Shown in pieces: positions 6,491-7,546 of a stretch of 7,546 nucleotides of DNA. Numbering within the stretch: position 1 is the first letter of the stretch; every line of letters starts with the position of its first letter. A program made the translations under genes and the position numbers. The stretch is taken from positions 1-7,546 of the forward strand of contig JAKBSB010000062.1 of the NCBI GenBank assembly GCA_021845155.1, in the 5' to 3' direction. Source of the stretch: Thermoplasmata archaeon. GTDB taxonomy: Archaea > Thermoplasmatota > Thermoplasmata > Thermoplasmatales > Thermoplasmataceae. The notes beneath the pieces were generated by a model. The model searched no databases. It was not told the origin of the DNA and saw nothing but the letters and a program-made list of their open reading frames with translations.

Positions 6491-6519
6491 AAAAAAATTA
6501 ATTAAAACAGGTAATTAAT
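6491..6519 (-). terminator. Intrinsic-type terminator (AT-only hairpin plus T-tract) after the epimerase gene
   Basis: Read on the - strand, ATTAATTA (6519-6512) and TAATTAAT (6504-6497) form an 8-bp perfect stem around a 7-nt loop, followed at once by six T residues (6496-6491). It lies about 30 nt past the epimerase stop, with an extra T5 tract at 6535-6539 between them. The stem has no G-C pair, so the T-tract may do most of the work. Confidence 0.6.
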
Positions 6520-6546
6520 CTGTACAATTTAGTCAAAAAGTGAAAA

Positions 6547-7500
6547 TTAGGACATCTGGGAATATATTTCTTTCACTGCCAGTGCAACAGATTCATCACT
6601 GTTCAGTTTGTTCACATATCCATATTTTCTGATCTTGTCGGTTGAAAGCTGTGCTATTTTCACATCACCCTTCCATCCCCTTCCCTCTGATCCACCTGTA
6701 AAATTAAATTTCACATCCTTTAAACCCATCTCACTGCACACTGCATGTGCAATGGTCTTTACACTGGTTCGCTGGTCATTTCCCAGGTTTACAACATCTC
6801 CTTCAGTTGAATTCTCATATACATGAAGCATTGCGTTTATGCAGTCATCAACATGTATGTACGACTTCTCCTGTGTACCATCACCAAGTATCTCAAGTTC
6901 TGAGGGATTCTTTTGAAGCTTTATGACGAAATCATGTATCACACCATGGGTTGAATTTCTTCCCACAACATTTGCAAACCTGAAGATCAATGGTCTTATG
7001 CCGTAATAGTGGTAATATGACCATATGTATCCCTCATTGGCAAGTTTGGATGCACCATACAGTGATATTGGCAGTTCGGGACCATAGCTTTCTGGTGTTG
7101 GTATGGTATTCGCTTCACCGTATACTGTGGATGTGGAAGAGAAAAGTAGCTGCTTTATGTCTGATCTCCTTATAAATTCAAGAACATTGTGCGTTCCTAT
7201 AACGTTTGTCTGCATGTCTATTTCAGGATCATCGCTGCCAGATCTTACATCTGAATTTGCTGCCAGGTGCACAACAAGGTCAAAATCCTTCTCAAGCTTG
7301 AAGAAGAAATCCCTCTTTGTTATATCACCCCTTATGACCTTTATACTTTTCCCAACCTTAGATTCGTCAAGGTTCTTTAAGGTACCACCACTGAAATCAT
7401 CAAGCACTGTAATCTCATTGTTTTCGGATAATAAATTAGCCATGTTGGATCCAATGAATCCTGCTCCTCCCGTTATGAGGATCTTCTTTGAACTGATCAT
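6547..7500 (-). CDS. NAD-dependent sugar-nucleotide epimerase/dehydratase (UDP-glucose 4-epimerase-like, extended SDR)
   Basis: A cytoplasmic extended short-chain dehydrogenase acting on a nucleotide sugar, most likely supplying precursors for glycoprotein, glycolipid or polysaccharide synthesis. In its 317 residues the NAD-binding Rossmann motif TGGAGFIG is at 10-17, the ribose-binding acid at LDD (33-35), HLAA at 78-81, the catalytic Ser/Thr in FSSTSTVYGE (120-129) and the catalytic pair Tyr148-x3-Lys152 in SLYGASK. GDGTQEKSYIHVDDC (206-220) and GRGWKGDV (273-280) are the C-terminal substrate-domain signatures seen in GalE and UDP-glucuronate decarboxylase relatives, so 4-epimerase activity is likely but not proven. 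Length is normal. The start ATG 7500 is 10 residues before the glycine motif, has no ribosome-binding site, and fits leaderless transcription from a TATA element at 7521-7528. No other sugar genes are visible here. Confidence 0.9.
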   Translation of the reverse strand: MISSKKILITGGAGFIGSNMANLLSENNEITVLDDFSGGTLKNLDESKVGKSIKVIRGDITKRDFFFKLEKDFDLVVHLAANSDVRSGSDDPEIDMQTNVIGTHNVLEFIRRSDIKQLLFSSTSTVYGEANTIPTPESYGPELPISLYGASKLANEGYIWSYYHYYGIRPLIFRFANVVGRNSTHGVIHDFVIKLQKNPSELEILGDGTQEKSYIHVDDCINAMLHVYENSTEGDVVNLGNDQRTSVKTIAHAVCSEMGLKDVKFNFTGGSEGRGWKGDVKIAQLSTDKIRKYGYVNKLNSDESVALAVKEIYSQMS

Positions 7501-7520
7501 TGATGTGAATTAAGTACCCG

Positions 7521-7528
7521 TTATTAAA
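7521..7528 (-). promoter_or_regulatory. TATA box for leaderless transcription of the epimerase gene
   Basis: On the - strand TTTAATAA lies 28 to 21 nt before ATG 7500, the distance expected when RNA starts at or next to the start codon. The absence of any GGTGA/GGAGG sequence between them agrees with a leaderless message, common in Thermoplasmatales. Confidence 0.45.
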
Positions 7529-7546
7529 TCATGGTTGCCAACAAAT

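Noticed and set aside
7103..7513. 136-codon + strand ORF antisense to the epimerase gene
   Set aside because: It is the shadow of a gene with clear Rossmann and YxxxK motifs; its product has a low-complexity Ser/Phe composition with no recognisable motif and no ribosome-binding site.
7531..7546. ATG GTT GCC AAC at the right edge as the start of a divergent gene
   Set aside because: Only five codons are visible, with no ribosome-binding site and no TATA element at the right distance upstream.

Overview
The window is most likely from a thermoacidophilic euryarchaeon of the Thermoplasmatales (Thermoplasma, Ferroplasma or Cuniculiplasma relatives). The case rests on an A-type (archaeal) ATP synthase operon in the order B-D-(small ORF)-H-I, moderate-to-low GC with arginine coded mostly by AGA/AGG, archaeal ribosome-binding sites of the GGTGA type beside starts with no leader signal, T-rich archaeal terminators, and a membrane-anchored copper protein as expected in acidophile respiration. 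The genus is not determined.

Region 1 (1-3832, + strand) is the distal part of the ATP synthase operon: the C-terminal 60% of catalytic-head subunit B, central-stalk subunit D (TTG start), a 33-codon single-membrane-helix ORF that is probably a real gene, peripheral-stalk subunit H, and membrane subunit I/a, which carries the proton-channel arginine. The genes are tightly coupled: atpB's stop lies inside atpD's SD, the mini-ORF and atpH share ATGA, and atpH and atpI are 2 nt apart. The proteolipid gene (K/c) does not follow atpI.

Region 2 (3836-5483, - strand) converges on atpI with only a 3-bp gap. It holds a class I/II PLP aminotransferase followed, with overlap, by an uncharacterised protein. 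That protein resembles the N-terminal, non-ATPase domain of archaeal VirB4/HerA-like ATPases but has no P-loop.

Region 3 (5484-5752) is an AT-rich gene-free stretch with three T-tracts that suit termination of the next gene, plus a possible promoter for the aminotransferase.

Region 4 (5753-6382, - strand) encodes a single-helix-anchored cupredoxin of the cytochrome oxidase subunit II type. Its CuA loop is odd: the His after the Cys pair is missing and about 10 residues are inserted before the Met.

Region 5 (6383-7546) has an AT-only hairpin plus T-tract (intrinsic-type terminator), an NAD-dependent sugar-nucleotide epimerase/dehydratase on the - strand, and a TATA element placed for leaderless transcription of that gene.

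Region 1 is core energy metabolism. The - strand genes are three apparently separate transcription units with no obvious shared pathway. The least explained elements are the 33-aa membrane ORF and the altered copper-site loop.
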